Of a DNA stretch of 64,000 nucleotides, positions 45,169 through 56,932 are shown piece by piece (the stretch's first letter is position 1; each line of letters opens with the position of its first letter). The stretch spans positions 1,860,001-1,924,000 of the forward strand of contig JAHEWK010000014.1 of NCBI GenBank assembly GCA_020740775.1, written 5' to 3'. A program made the translations under genes and the position numbers. Source of the DNA: Ilyonectria destructans. Its lineage: Eukaryota > Ascomycota > Sordariomycetes > Hypocreales > Nectriaceae. Below the pieces are notes generated by a model. That model had not been told where the DNA came from. It saw nothing but the letters and a program-made list of their open reading frames with translations, and did not search any database.

Positions 45169-45767
45169 ATGTCGTCCTCCATCGCCATTCCCGCCGGCCC
45201 CTCGGCTACGCACTCCTACCACTCTCCCAAGGGCACCGGCTCTTCTGCCAACAGTCCCTACTCGAGCTCGCCTTCGTCCCCGCCTTCCGCCCGCAAGAGC
45301 AAGGCGCTGCACACCCGCCGCCAAAGCCTCCTGAGTACGTGATGCTCCCAACTCCTCACCCGCTGTCGCCATGACATGATTGTCTCAGATGGCATAATCG
45401 ACGTCCCACATTCCGACATTGTGCTGACTCCATCCAGGCTCTGCCATCTCCAAGCAAGAATGCACTGTCATTAACATCGGCGACCCGGACGGACCTCCTC
45501 GCTTGGTATGTGCTCCTCGACATTCGACATGGGTCCGGCCACATCCACTGACACAACTAGATCTCGTACCTTTCCTCCAGCCAAGGCTTCGCTTGGAACC
45601 CGGGTATGTTGTCCAGTCCAAGACCTACATCCACTTACTAACCACCATTAGAAATCTTCCTCCCCTCCTACGTCGATTGCGATTACGTCCCCTTGGAGAA
45701 CCGCCGAGACCCCGTCCACGAGATCCTCCTCAGCGATGAGGAGTCCAAGAACCTCCTGCCGCAATAG
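45169..45767 (+). CDS. Small conserved-looking protein of unknown function
   Basis: Four exons, 45169-45334, 45438-45505, 45561-45603 and 45652-45767, give 130 residues. The ATG lies in CACCATGTC. The first half is Ser/Pro-rich and basic with KSKALHTRRQSLL, a likely phosphorylated and disordered stretch. The second half is compact: QECTVINIGDPDGPPRL, ISYLSSSQGFAWNPE and FLPSYVDCDYVPLENRRDPV, ending DEESKNLLPQ. No signal peptide or membrane segment is present. Three introns in such a short gene, all with good donors and in-phase joins, argue for a real and constrained protein. I recognise no named family. Confidence 0.8.
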
Positions 45768-46484
45768 GTTACATTTATCCTTCTACATATACCCGGATCG
45801 ACCTGCGACTTAGACATTTCCTTCTCGCGAGACTCGACATTTTTACATTACCTGGCGCCTCGGTTCGCCAATACTTTCGACTGGACAAGGAGTTTAACTA
45901 CCGACGGTAGCATGGTAGCACTGTTTGATGGAGTAATTTAGGATGGGCATCCTTGTGAATGGGCTTGACAGCCTCTTTGAGGCGGAGTACAACAAACATG
46001 GTGGAGCATCATGCGGTCAATAGGACCTGGCAAATTGGGATTGGGATCGGTGCGTAGCCTGGCTTGGCGGGCACTGGGAGTTTGGTCCTTCAGATTGCTT
46101 TGACTCTCTGCGTTGATATTTGTTAGTTGCTGACTTTATCCTGGTGGCGTTGTTTCATGGCTGTATGTTAACTCTCCTCAATTTACTGGTTCCGAGTACG
46201 CCAGGTTATCCGGGTTGCAGTCGTGTACGGATCGACAGTCCGGTTTCGGTGATCTGCATCATGCGACCTGACGGTGTGACGACAGACGTCTGGTAGATGG
46301 TGTTTACCATGCCTGGATTACATCAATGGGCCCTCCTTGTCCATGGTTACAAACTCATACATATTTGACATCTAACGAAGATCACAACTGTTGTCCTGTC
46401 CTTCCAATTCATCTTGCTCTCAAATCACCGAATTTGCCAAACATAAACAGAACAACCAATCCCAATTGACACAGAGACCCGGCA
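45768..46484. other. Shared 3' flank, no gene seen
   Basis: The convergent genes on either side end here. No repeat or RNA gene is evident. Confidence 0.4.
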
Positions 46485-48844
46485 TCATGAATCGGCCTGG
46501 TCTATCTCTAGCTCCTTGTGCACGTCGCGCCACTTCTTTGGTATCCCGTTGAGGGTGTTGTGGATCTTTGCATGTTCGTATGGCGTCTTCCCATCCGAGT
46601 CGCAAGCGTAGAAATTCGCGCCGTGTTTTATGAAGAGTGTGATGATCTTGCTGATTGTCTTGGTTCGGTGTTCGCGGTAGGCCTTTTCGCTCCTCGTCAG
46701 GTCCCGGAATTGGAGGAGAGAAGGATGGGCCCTGTGCTTGTTGTTGAACCTTGGATTTTCTTTCTGGACAACCCCCAAGAACTGTGGTGCAAAGTCGAGG
46801 TTGTTCCTTGTTGTGGGTTCCATCAGACCCCAGACCGCGGGTGACGAAAGCCCCCCTCGAAGCTTGCAGATGCGATGGAGGAGAGAATCCGTTGGTTGGA
46901 ATCCCAGTTCGACGATTCCTTCAACAAACCGGCATGTCTGGAAGAGTGTCCCAAATGCCATAGAGTTACTAACCCTATCTGGGTTGAAGAAAGTGGCGAG
47001 GGGAGATTTGGTATCCAGTGAGGTCTCGGTCGAGGCATATTGGGGAATCAGCATGTCCATGGCCCATGTCAGGTCCCATCCTTCAAGATTCTCAATCGCC
47101 CAATGCAAAACATGCAACCCGTCATCGGTGTGGAAGGTCGCTGGGTCGAGAGGCGGTTGGATCAAAGTCTCGAACTTTGCTTTCCGACATTTCTCCATGG
47201 CTTTGAGGTATTTAAGCTCTTCCATGGCGTGAGGGAATGAATATCTCAGCGAACGCAACTCGTGCTTCGCGTAGAACGCAGCGTCTTGAGGTGGGGGAAA
47301 GCCTGATAGAAGACACTGTAGAACAGAGAGGGTTGGACCATTCGGGTACAATTGTCCAATGTTCCCTCTTGAAGCACCAAATTCGATCAAAATATCGAAA
47401 ACCAAAGCTGGAACTCTGTCGCCTGTTGCAAACATCAAAGGAGTGAAACCTTTGGGCGTGAATGATGGCTGGTCCATGTTTGCACCAAGAATGGACAACT
47501 CAGTGACCAAACCATCATCGACCAAGCTTATCATGTCATCTTCAAGAAAATGGCCGGCGAGGAAGTTGAATGGAAAAGAGACCATAGCCTGGGCAAGGGG
47601 GCATAAGGTGTTGGTGTCAGTAAAATTGATGTCGGCTCCCTGCGAAATCAGCGAGCGGGCAGACCACGCCAAGTCTTCAGCTACGGCCCGGGATAATGGC
47701 CTCCCAAAGCCTGGAAGGGACTCATTCGGTGAGATGCCAGTAGAAAAGAAGATGTCGAAGAGTTGTTTTGAAAAAGATGACCGCAGACATATCGGACTGC
47801 CTCGCTTGAGAACCTTTTGGCTTCCCATGACTAGCATGAGGGCATCCGCAAATTCGCCATTAGAGTCCTGAAGACTCAACGAACCGGATCGGAGAACAAG
47901 CTCAACCACGGCGGCACATCGGGTTTCAATGGCAGCAATCAAAGGACCTCCGCCCCAATGCTACTGTGGCAAGAGGTTCCTTGGCTGGGAGCGTCGAGGA
48001 TGCGCCCTATTGTCGAGCAGAACTTTGACGAGTGAGTAGAGATCGGATTCCGTCCGCCCGTTTTGCCCAGGGTTTTGCACATGGTTGTGACGAAGCAATA
48101 TCCTCTCGAGCGGTGTATACCAAGTGCCCTTATCATTGTTGATGTGGCAAATAGCGCCATGGTCAAGCAGTAACTGGGCGGCTGACGCAGATTGTGCGTG
48201 GCTGATAATCACTGGGTGTGGGAATGTGGCAAATGCTGTACTCCGAGGACTGTCAAACCGACGTCCATCCATGAATCCTTTTTCGACCACGGCGGCTGCC
48301 ACAGGCTTTGCTTCGAGAAGAACCCTCATCACGCCGATATGGTTGCGCTTCGTGGCCAGCGCAAGGGGAGAGGACGGGGGCTGCCCGGTCAACAAGGCCA
48401 ATCCGTAACGAATTCGGGTCGGAAAGACTGGGTGCTCGAAGTTGTCACTGACGTATCCTAGGTTTACTCCCTGGCCCACGAATGGCGGTTTATTGTGACA
48501 GAAGGTGACGTTTGGTGAAGCGCCCGCCTCGAGACATCTTTCGGCAAGAGTGACATCGCCATGATAGCAGGCCCAAGCTAGCGAGTTGTACGTTTTGTCT
48601 TTGATGTCTCGGATGAGGAGCCAGGGGCTAGTAATGGCGGCGGTCGTTCGGCAAGTGAGGAGAAAGCTCTTGATTTCACCCGGGGAGAGGTGATCGAAGA
48701 TGAGAACAAGGACTTCGGCTGGAACTTTGGTGGTCCATGTTGGCGTCTTCATTAGCGAATTCGCGTTCCCTTTCAAAGTTAGAGTCTAGTTCAGCCTGGG
48801 GCCGGGTACATACCGTCAGAGCCTTTGTCGGCGTTGTTTGCCAT
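46485..48844 (-). CDS. F-box and ankyrin-repeat protein with one in-frame TAG
   Basis: Exons 48844-48814 and 48769-46485 join to 772 codons. The start lies in a perfect context (CCACCATGG) and the 44-nt intron uses GTATGT. An F-box follows, TKVPAEVLVLIFDHLSPGEI, suggesting an adaptor for SCF ubiquitin ligase. Ankyrin-like repeats run through the rest: YNSLAWACYHGDVTLAERCL, SPLALATKRNHIGVMRVLL, then PLIAAIETRCAAVVELVLR and GFTPLMFATGDRVPALVFD, ending GKTPYEHAK. A TAG at 47963-47961 interrupts between NLLPQ and HWGGGPLIAA. Reading TGG there would give a continuous repeat domain. Without bypass, the first half alone (about 270 residues) would keep the F-box and first repeats. It may be a recent pseudogene, a polymorphic null allele or an RNA-edited gene. 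Confidence 0.75.
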
Positions 48845-49559
48845 GGTGGAGAACAATGCCAACCGAAGCCGACGGGACAAGTACGTCGCGTACTGGCCAG
48901 ACGCGACAACGGAGATGGCGTAGAGAATTGCGAGTAGGTCCTATGGGTCGAGTTCGTCGATGAATGCGGAGTTGGCGGATCCGAAGTCTCGACTGGCGTG
49001 GATATGACTCGAGCGCCAGGAGAAGTGGTGGAAAGTGAGGAGACAGACACGGCAGATCAGAGTGTGGAAGAGACCGAAGCGCGAGGTGAAAGAAGAGTCT
49101 CGGTGGTGAAGGAAGAGAGGCGAGAGGAGACTAAAGGCAGCAGTGTTGATGCATGTGACCTGGGTTGCCTCAGGTAACAAATGTTGATTCACTGTCGCGG
49201 CAGGAACCAAGCCAGCCACCCTTGACTCCATGAGCCCGTGGCTAACCTCACGCTGTAACTTCCAATTACTGTGATAATACTTGCAGTAACTGAGCTATCA
49301 ACAAGAGTGAATAATAAGATGCATGTGTGCGAATAACAATACCTTTTCTTTGACATTAGGACTCAGTGCGTGCGTAGCAAGATGCATAAGGCTCATCAGA
49401 ATAAGCCACAATCCAGGACCTAGAGTGGGTGTGATTGTTGATGAAGCCAAGGCTGCGGTGTACGAATCGAGGACTCACACACATACAACTATTAAAAGAA
49501 TAAATCCAATGAACAAAAGACTGCTGCGTAGTCAATCTTCCGGGAGGCGATAGCCGCAC
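48845..49559. other. Intergenic, no gene seen
   Basis: The left part is the promoter of the F-box gene. A 96-residue minus-strand frame at 48941-49231 lacks recognisable features and is not called. Confidence 0.35.
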
Positions 49560-50549
49560 TTCTTTGCCTAGGTTTTCACAGTGTAGTCAGCCCATCGGCC
49601 TCCAATCAGTGTCCCAACAATGTACCCAGCCCAGGTGAGATGAAGAGCATTCCGGACTGAAGAGGAGTTGTGAGGTTCAAGCGGGGGTTAAGGACGTAAC
49701 GGACAGGCGTCAGAAGTGAATACATGTTCCAGACCAGCGCTGAAGAAGCAAACGTCTGTGCCGGTCAGAACTGATTGCATAACAGTGAATGACTTACCAC
49801 AAGTAAAAGTCAATCTGTCCATAGAGCTTAAAGACTTTGATTGGATTTGCCCATCGCCATATTTGTGCAAGTCTGTCTGCCAATCTTTGTCCGTTAAACT
49901 CAGTGACTCGCGCCTGATGAATGGTTTCTTGGAGGACAAAGTATGACAGAGTACGGCAACGCCGCTCAGAGCTGTTTGTACCCAGAAGATCACTCTCCGT
50001 GAATTGTACGTAACAATGATGCCCCCGATCAAGGGTCCAAAGGCAGGACCAACCATTGTCCCGCTGAGAATCCAACCCAAAGAGGCGGCTCGTTCGGTCT
50101 ACGGTTGTTAGACTCAGTTATGATCCGATTCACAGACCTACTGGGTGATAAATGTCCGAGATACAACTAGCTCCAAGGATAAAAAAGGCTATTCCCTGGG
50201 AAGCAGTAAAGGCGCGACAAATGAAGAAAGCTGTCAAAGTCGCTGACAATGCAGTTCCCAAAGAGAATGCAAAGAATAAGAAAATGCTACAAAGGTATAC
50301 CTGTTCAATGTTAGCGCTGGTTGGCTCTTCAGAAACCACTAACCGGTCGGCGGCCAAGATGTCGGTAGATGGGCCCCAAAGACATGCCGAGATGCCCATA
50401 AAGACCAGATAAATAGCACTGCTGAATTTCGAATAAACCGGTACATGGACGTGATTAGACTCAGTGCTCTGGTTTCTAGTCCAGAGCTCAATGTCGTCAT
50501 GTAGCTGTTCGCTACGTGGGAGCTCAGTAATAACAGTCGTGGTAGCCAT
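49560..50549 (-). pseudogene. MFS drug:proton antiporter-type transporter, decayed
   Basis: Recognisable blocks include VYLCSIFLFFAFSLGTALSA, RAFTASQGIAFFILGASCI with DIYHP, ERAASLGWILSGTMVGPAFG with PLIGGIIVTY, ETIHQARVTEF, ALVWNMYSLLTPVRYVLNPR and GRWADYTVK, in family order. They lie in different frames. One frameshift near 50372 separates CLWGP from RHLGRRP, another lies near 49790, and a third near 49630. Introns at 50301-50343 and 50099-50141 are still recognisable. The sequence stops at a TAG after TVKT, so the last four or five membrane segments are missing. The start MATTTVITEL at 50549 appears original. It is a clear pseudogene of a fungal DHA1-type exporter. Confidence 0.8.
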
Positions 50550-51229
50550 GGTGGTGAGGGTAATATTCCTAGAGTCATCATCTGACTTGGTTATTGAATT
50601 TAAACAGGAAATGACTCACGGGCGATGTCGGATTGCTGAATTGGAGCATTGCGGCCTCCTGGGGTATTGGCCGAGATGATGTGGGTTCCCTTGCTAGTTC
50701 TGCCAGTCACGGCAAGTTGACCGTCGTCGCCGAATACAGGGCGATCCCTCCCCATTTGAGATGGATTCAAAATCCGTTCCTTGGGGTAATTTTTAACTGC
50801 TGGCTATAATGGAAGTGGTTGGTTTGAAGAGGGCTGCGAGCATTAATTATGAAGACAACAGTAAACAATGCTGCCATTTGCCTTCAATAATATGATTTCG
50901 AAAAACACCCGGTCTAGGTTAAAATAAATTTAATAAAATCAAAGCCTTACCATTTATCAATGTTATATTACTTTTACTAAATACGATAGCACATGCTGGT
51001 CTTCATTGACAACGGACTTTCAAACGGGATGGGCCATGAGCATTGTTTTAGCCAAGGCTAATTATGCGATTTGCCCCTATTTGTGAATAGAATCCTCATA
51101 TTAACTCGCGCATTTAAACTTGATTTCTATATACACCAAACTTACTAAGCTAATTGCATCTGCGTGCAATCCTTTCTCTAGAGCTCAACTCTGATTGTGG
51201 TCGCTCAGCTCGCATCCATATCAACCGCC
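50550..51229. other. AT-richer intergenic stretch
   Basis: 50870-51150 is AT-rich without clear repeat units. No gene is supported; this is the 3' flank of the STAND-like gene on its right. Confidence 0.35.
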
Positions 51230-53456
51230 TCAATACTCTTCTACCCAAGCCCCCGGCATCCGAGTCTTCAGCTTCAGTCTCTTCAAACCGCCCGACTTGC
51301 GCATTTTCCTGGCCTGCCTGCGCTCGAACCGACTCTCCATGAGATCACACGCACGATCAAGCCCGGCCAGTTGCTCCTGTGCCCATTTGTATATCCTGTT
51401 GGACGGTAATTGCTGCCTCAAATATGCTGGTTCATTTCGGTCCAGTGGAGGGTATACAGGGTAACTCGGGAGCAAAGAGCGGTCCTTGGGTCCGAATCGA
51501 GCTTCCCAAAAGGGATATTTCCAAGCCAGGTGCTGTTTTGTGACGTCGCGGTGAGAACTTCTTACACCAAATGAGCTCTTTTGCCTGAGATGAGGAAATT
51601 CCATAAAAAGCTCGCGTGCTTGACAAGATTCAGAATATACCTCTATCCAGCAGGGTAATAGTCTGCCTCTGGACTCTTTGACAAGGAACTGCCTTTTGCA
51701 AAGTGTTTCTGGCCCATGCCACCATATTCTGTAATTGCTCCACCATCCGCTAACCTCATCCCACGTTGAATTGCAATGCTCAATTTCCACTTGGAGATAG
51801 TGTTGTATATCGACGCCAGATTTTTCCAGCAAGTCGACCCAGTCCTGGACGTTCTCTAGAGCATTATTGGGGGTGTCAGTGCGCTGTAGGATGTGACAAA
51901 GAGCGCTGAGCCCATCACTAAAACGGTCATTTCCTGACCAAGTGCTGTTGTGGATGTCCAGCCCAGAAAACATGGCCTCTCGAACGATCTGTGCCCATCC
52001 TCTTGCGTCGTAAGTTTCTTGTCCATATTCACACCTTATCAGAAACCCTTGTAGAACGTGCTCCCACAACAACAGGTTGAACGGTGTCCAGTGACTTGAC
52101 ACGTAGACCTTACATGCATCTACACACCAGCTGATGTAGTCTACATCATAAATACCGTCCAAAAGTTTCTTGAACTCAAAGGGGGCAAGACGATCCTTAC
52201 GCGTGTTGATGTAGTCTAGTGTAACCCTTGTGTTCGAGGAGGGGTGGTACTCCCAGAGAAACCCCGGGTTGGGAGACATGTGGCTTCTATGAATCTATTA
52301 GTGAATTGAACTTCCATTGTTTAGTCGTACAAACCGTTCTGAAAGATCAGGGCTATGCTGTATTAAGAATTGGCAAATCTCATACGCCCTCATCAATGTA
52401 GCAAACTGACCCTAACATTAACAATGGGTATTCTGAAAGTACGACAGCCTTACTCACACCAAACAATGAAGTCTCCGAGTCTGCCCTTGCATTACATATC
52501 AGTCTTGTGTCAAGGGTGATGACCCCTTCGCTGAAAAGCGTTTGGACTTCATCCAAGCTTTCGCGCTGTAAGGCACGCACAAGTCTATGGCCGGGTCCGT
52601 GGTGTCCGTGGTGTCCGAGACCGTGATCTAATATAGTTGGAAACTGAATGGCGATTGACAGGGGACTAAGAGAGCCATGCTGTATGGATAGCTCCACGTA
52701 AAGGCCTAACAAAGGTGAGCCTGTGAGAAATGATAGGCTTTCTTGGGTACCTGAGGCGTTTGGGCCGTGGAGGCCAGTTGAGCGTTTTCGTGTTTTCGTG
52801 CGCTCAACATAAAACACTGAATTCCATCCTTGTCTCCAACGCTCTACAACATTTATTTCGTACCTCGGCTGGCTCAGTTGTGCCAATGGCGCTTTGACAC
52901 CTGCCTGATGTCCATTATTGGCCATAGTTGGAGTTGGAGACTGTAAAAGGATGGAAGGCCTCAGGTTCATAACCCTGCAATGTTTTAGATCGGGCTCTTA
53001 ATTAAGTAGTCAAACTTACAACAGGTTTGTGGTCATCTGCAAATGAAGCGACTTGAGAGAGTCTTCCAGATCTGAATCATATTGCCTAATCTTGCCTCTG
53101 TGCTGCAAGAATAGAGCCCCCATCGCGCGTAAGGGGTTATGTTTCCTTGTCGGACTGGATGTGATTTTGCTGACAAGATCGTGCAGTTGGAAGACCTTGT
53201 CACGGCAGTGGGTCATGGTCTTATGCAGTTTCTTAAGCAGAATGGCATCCCACGGCTTGGGGGCTTGATTACAGCAGGTGAGTGCCACTTCAAGCGAGTG
53301 ACAAATTGCTTCAATGTCTTCGAGCTTGTTCGACAGGCTGGCGAGCTCCGTGGCGGCCGACTTGTATGACGCAATCAACTGTTGGATGGCGGTTGCTGTC
53401 TGCACCAACTGCATCGCCAAGGAGACGATGCCGAGCGGGAGAGACGCTGAATCCAT
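51230..53456 (-). CDS. Protein with a STAND/NLR-type N-terminal domain and unknown C-terminus
   Basis: Exons 53456-53020, 52974-52458, 52411-52331 and 52294-51230 give 699 residues. The N-terminus (MDSASLPLGIVSLAMQLVQT, then IQQLIASYKSAATELASLSN) resembles the helical N-terminal domain of fungal STAND/NLR-like proteins (Helo-like group). No NACHT or NB-ARC P-loop follows. A middle block (LVRALQRESLDEVQTLFSEG and YEICQFLIQHSPDLSE) looks like one or two degenerate ankyrin units. The C-terminal ~350 residues are Trp-rich and unrecognised. The third intron is only 36 nt with a GTACGA donor, so that boundary is tentative; the others use GTAAGT and GTGAGT. Such proteins without an ATPase can serve as partners or truncated forms of heterokaryon-incompatibility systems; this is inference. 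Confidence 0.7.
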
Positions 53457-54143
53457 GTTGAGCGGGTGACGTAAGAAGCAGGTCTTTCGGTGAAGAATGA
53501 GAGAACATCAGGCTCTCGGGCTTTGAGGCGGGGTTGGGTTGGGTATGCTAATCTTTATTGCGAACCAAGTCTGCCTTGGGCGTCATATGCAATGCAGTCA
53601 GCCTTCTTCCTGCGTTTGATTGGACATCATTTCGCCAGCCTCATTATATTTCCATTGCAGCCTGATTACAATTACCAAGAGGTTAGGGTGCCCTAGTACA
53701 CACATACCCAGAGGGGGGACTAGAAGCTCAACAGTAAAAAAAAAACACCAACAATAGTATCAACAATACTGATTACAATTACAACAACGCTATTTGGAGG
53801 AGAACTTTGCACAGCCGGACTCGTCAGTCGTACACCATCATCAAGAAAAATAGCCAGGGAAATGATAGTTACAGCAGAAGAGACTCTAAATTTCAGATAT
53901 TGCATACCAAGACAGACGCAATCCAGTGCCTGAAATCTATGTGTAGTAAGCGTTGTTGATTGAGGACAATGGCCGAGAGGATAGTTCGTCTCTTAGGAAA
54001 CTCAAAACGTGAATCCCATGGCTTAAAGGCCAAGACAGCTATGGTACTCCTCATCGCAGTTTCACCCATCTCATCAGCGCTATGCATGCAACCCATATCC
54101 ATGTTAGAGCAAGGCTCGCTTCAATTCAGGCTCAGATAGTTAT
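53457..54143. other. Intergenic, no gene seen
   Basis: The left side is the promoter of the STAND-like gene. Small frames at 53720-54102 have no recognisable pattern. Confidence 0.35.
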
Positions 54144-55815
54144 TTAGTCTACATCTGCCAAGGATAAGTGTCCGCTTGAAATGCGGGGTTTAGTTTGGTG
54201 AAAGGAGGACAACAATTTTACCAGGTCGGATATTCGCCAAGGAATTCTCTCCCACGAGGCAAGATTCTTTTCCCTTGCAATAACCATTGCTTCCAAGATG
54301 TTGGCCATTTCTTGGCTATCCCAAATGCCTTCTCTTCGCCAGATAGATCGAAGCAATCGTATACACCTCCAATGAATGTCGACATCTGTGCAAGATACAC
54401 AAACCATTGTAATGCCAGGAATCAGTCGCGCATCAAATGTAAAGACAGGCACTATCCCGAAAGTTCCAGAGTAGACAGTAGACTCTGCTCTCCGTACTAT
54501 TTCATCGCAGTTTTCAAAGGAAAATTCATCGTCAATGTCTTCCAGTCGAAGAAAATATTCCCACAATGCCTGGTCTATAGAAAGCATCCTCATCCGGCGT
54601 AGTTCTTCCTTGGGAACCTTTTGATGCTCAAGTTGTTCCTTGTACAGATCAAACCGAGCGCTCCAGTGATGAAAGTACGGAACCAAGGGACTTTCCCATT
54701 GGAGTTTGCTGGGCTCCAGCTCAGTAGCATGATCGCGGCATGAAGCATCAGAGTCAGTATAACAGGGTTCTTGTTCAGAAAGACGCCTAGCTGCATCATA
54801 CATGCTCTCCACGGCATGAAGTGACCTCTCCGCTGCAGCCGTAGAAGGGAATGGTATCGGGGGGTGGCGTATGTCGGTGTCCGCATGAGGAATATTGAAA
54901 TCGGGAGTGATGTCATCTCCTGCGTATAGAGACACGTCCATGCCTAGTCGGGAAAATAGGCCGGAAAGGTCTTCGAAGAATCTAGACACGTTTATTGGTG
55001 CTCTTTCATTGGTCTCTGTTGACCTTTGATCATGGAGTTGGCTGAGAAGGGCAGATCCTGCCCGCAGATGGCGAAGAGACTCAGCATAGCGCCCGTGAAG
55101 ATTCTCTATGCAAATAAAAATAATGCAGCATATTATTATCACCTCCATATTTTGTTTAGAGGGTATTTGCATAAGCGATTTAACGTGGTGTATCGCTTGA
55201 TTGTATTGTCGAACAGAGAGTTTCTCGTATGGGTGGATGAATTGCATGGATGTCCTTAGATGTTGGGACTTGAAGTACTTGTGCGCACCTCCTAGAGCGC
55301 AAATCGCATACTTGATAGGCTCCATTACATGAGCCAACGGCAGGGCGTATGTGAACCAGAAATTAATTGGACCCAGAGATGTTGCAAGGTCTTGAAAGGT
55401 GCATGTCCGAACGTGGTGGAACAGGTCTACTTCCGTAGGCACTGTGGAGATGTCATTGGCCAAGCTGGGAAGCAGTTGGGGCCTAGCATTTGGTATGCGC
55501 TGAAATGGGGTTTGATCATTAGGGCGAGGTGTTGTCTGTTTGCGAGGTCGACGAGTTAGAGTGACTTGATAGCCATCGCACACGCGCCCGTCATTCTCGC
55601 ATCTTTGACAATGTGGCTTTCGTTCGTCACATTTGAGATGGCGGATTCTATAGAAGTAAGTATTCCGAAGTCAACTGTTTCCAGGTAACGAACTTGCTAG
55701 AGCAATGTGAGAAATGTGAGCATGATTAATAGAATTGAGGATCTACATACCAGGTAATACAACCAGATCTTACTTTGGGTACCTTTGCTCTGGTCCACTT
55801 CTTTGGTTCTCCCAT
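54144..55815 (-). CDS. Zn2Cys6 transcription factor with fungal-specific middle domain
   Basis: The model has exon 55815-55751 (MGEPKKWTRAKVPKVRSG then CITC), an apparent 3-base exon 55696-55694 (CAA), and exon 55647-54144, total 523 residues. Together they form the zinc cluster CITCKIRHLKCDERKPHCQR followed by CENDGRVC. The remainder has features of this regulator class: LATSLGPINFWFTYALPLAH, HHVKSLMQIPSKQNMEV and LHGRYAESLRHLRAGSALL. Such proteins bind CGG-containing sites and act in the nucleus. If the two introns were treated as one, joining TG to AATCC would create a TGA stop, so the tiny exon or a twin-intron arrangement is needed for a functional zinc cluster. Targets are unknown; the neighbours are decayed sugar-metabolism genes. 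Confidence 0.8.
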
Positions 55816-56656
55816 TTGGATTGTCGGTGAAAAAATGAGTGATTTTATGGTAGTTGAATCCGAAGTAAAAATGGGAGAAAATCCTTGGCAACTGGGTCCT
55901 TACTTACGAAACTAGTAGGCGAATACGAAGCCACGTGGTGGGGTAGCAATTGACATGAGTCATAGTCGGCCGTATTGACACAACGGAATGATTTGGCGAG
56001 TTTCCAACAAGGCACAGCGGCTTGCAGACTCAATCACTTCTAATGTTCAATGGAATAGCCAGGATAATGGAGGACTGGTAAGTCACTGAAAGTATTGTTC
56101 AATATGTGATTAAACGTCGCAGACTTCGAATATCCATCCGACTTGCACGTATTTCGACACGCTCCACCTACATGTAGTAGGAAAGTTTCAACTATTGTTA
56201 GGGCTAAGCTAATACAAAAATGTTGCTAGGAGAGAATATGGGTACTGGTAATTTATAAACTTCCGTATTGCAAAGACGGTGAACAATTTTGTGTGTGCTA
56301 TTGTGGTCTACCAAACGGAACAATGTCTCCGTTAACTTCTAGGATATTAAACTAACCTATTTGTATACTTGAGCTGTCCCTTAAATTCAGCTGTGAGCAC
56401 CTCTTTGGCTCTTCGTTGTCCACCGTAGGAAGAAGACTAAACAGGATTCGATCAGTCAGTCGATCCAGTCTTATGAACAAAAAGCTACTATTCCCCGAGT
56501 ACAAACCCCTTTAGCTAAACCTAGCAAACTAATGTACCTAGTATGTACTTGTGTGCGCGAATAGCAATCTGCATATGTGCAAATACCTAGAAATAATACA
56601 GCTGTGTTCTAACTACAATTACGATAGGAATATGCTCTGTAATCTTATACGTTTGG
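55816..56656. other. Intergenic, no gene seen
   Basis: This stretch is the promoter side of the Zn2Cys6 gene and the 3' flank of the transporter relic. No supportable frame or repeat is visible. Confidence 0.35.
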
Positions 56657-56920
56657 CTAAGCCGTCTCTTTAAACTCAATTGTAAACCCCTCTTTCGCCT
56701 TTTCGTCCACTTCTTCAGATGGATTCGTTGCAGGATACAAACCAAAGTCCCGAAGAGAGACTCCCTTTCTGAATAACTCGCCAATCTGCTCAAGAGACTT
56801 TCCCTTGCACTCTGGAACACAAAAGTAGATACACATGAATCCCAGGATGAGAATTCCGGCAAAGGTGAATCCAACCTTGGAACCAAGTCCAGCATATGGC
56901 TCATACAACAAGTATGGATG
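56657..56920 (-). pseudogene. Sugar MFS transporter, C-terminal exon only
   Basis: The exon reads HPYLLYEPYAGLGSKVGFTF then AGILILGFMCIYFCVPECKG and KSLEQIGELF. This is the last membrane segment and the PE-x-KG-x-(S/T)LE motif of fungal hexose or alpha-glucoside/cellobiose transporters, followed by a normal C-tail ending at 56657. An intron acceptor (TTTTAG) lies immediately upstream at 56921-56922. Nothing of the preceding eleven membrane segments exists; sequence beyond the intron remnant is a beta-glucosidase. Confidence 0.8.
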
Positions 56921-56932
56921 CTAAAATTAACC

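Noticed and set aside
47961..48023. 63-nt intron removing the TAG in the F-box/ankyrin gene
   Set aside because: The donor would be GTTCTG without a branch motif, and removal would delete part of an ankyrin helix; kept only as a minor alternative.
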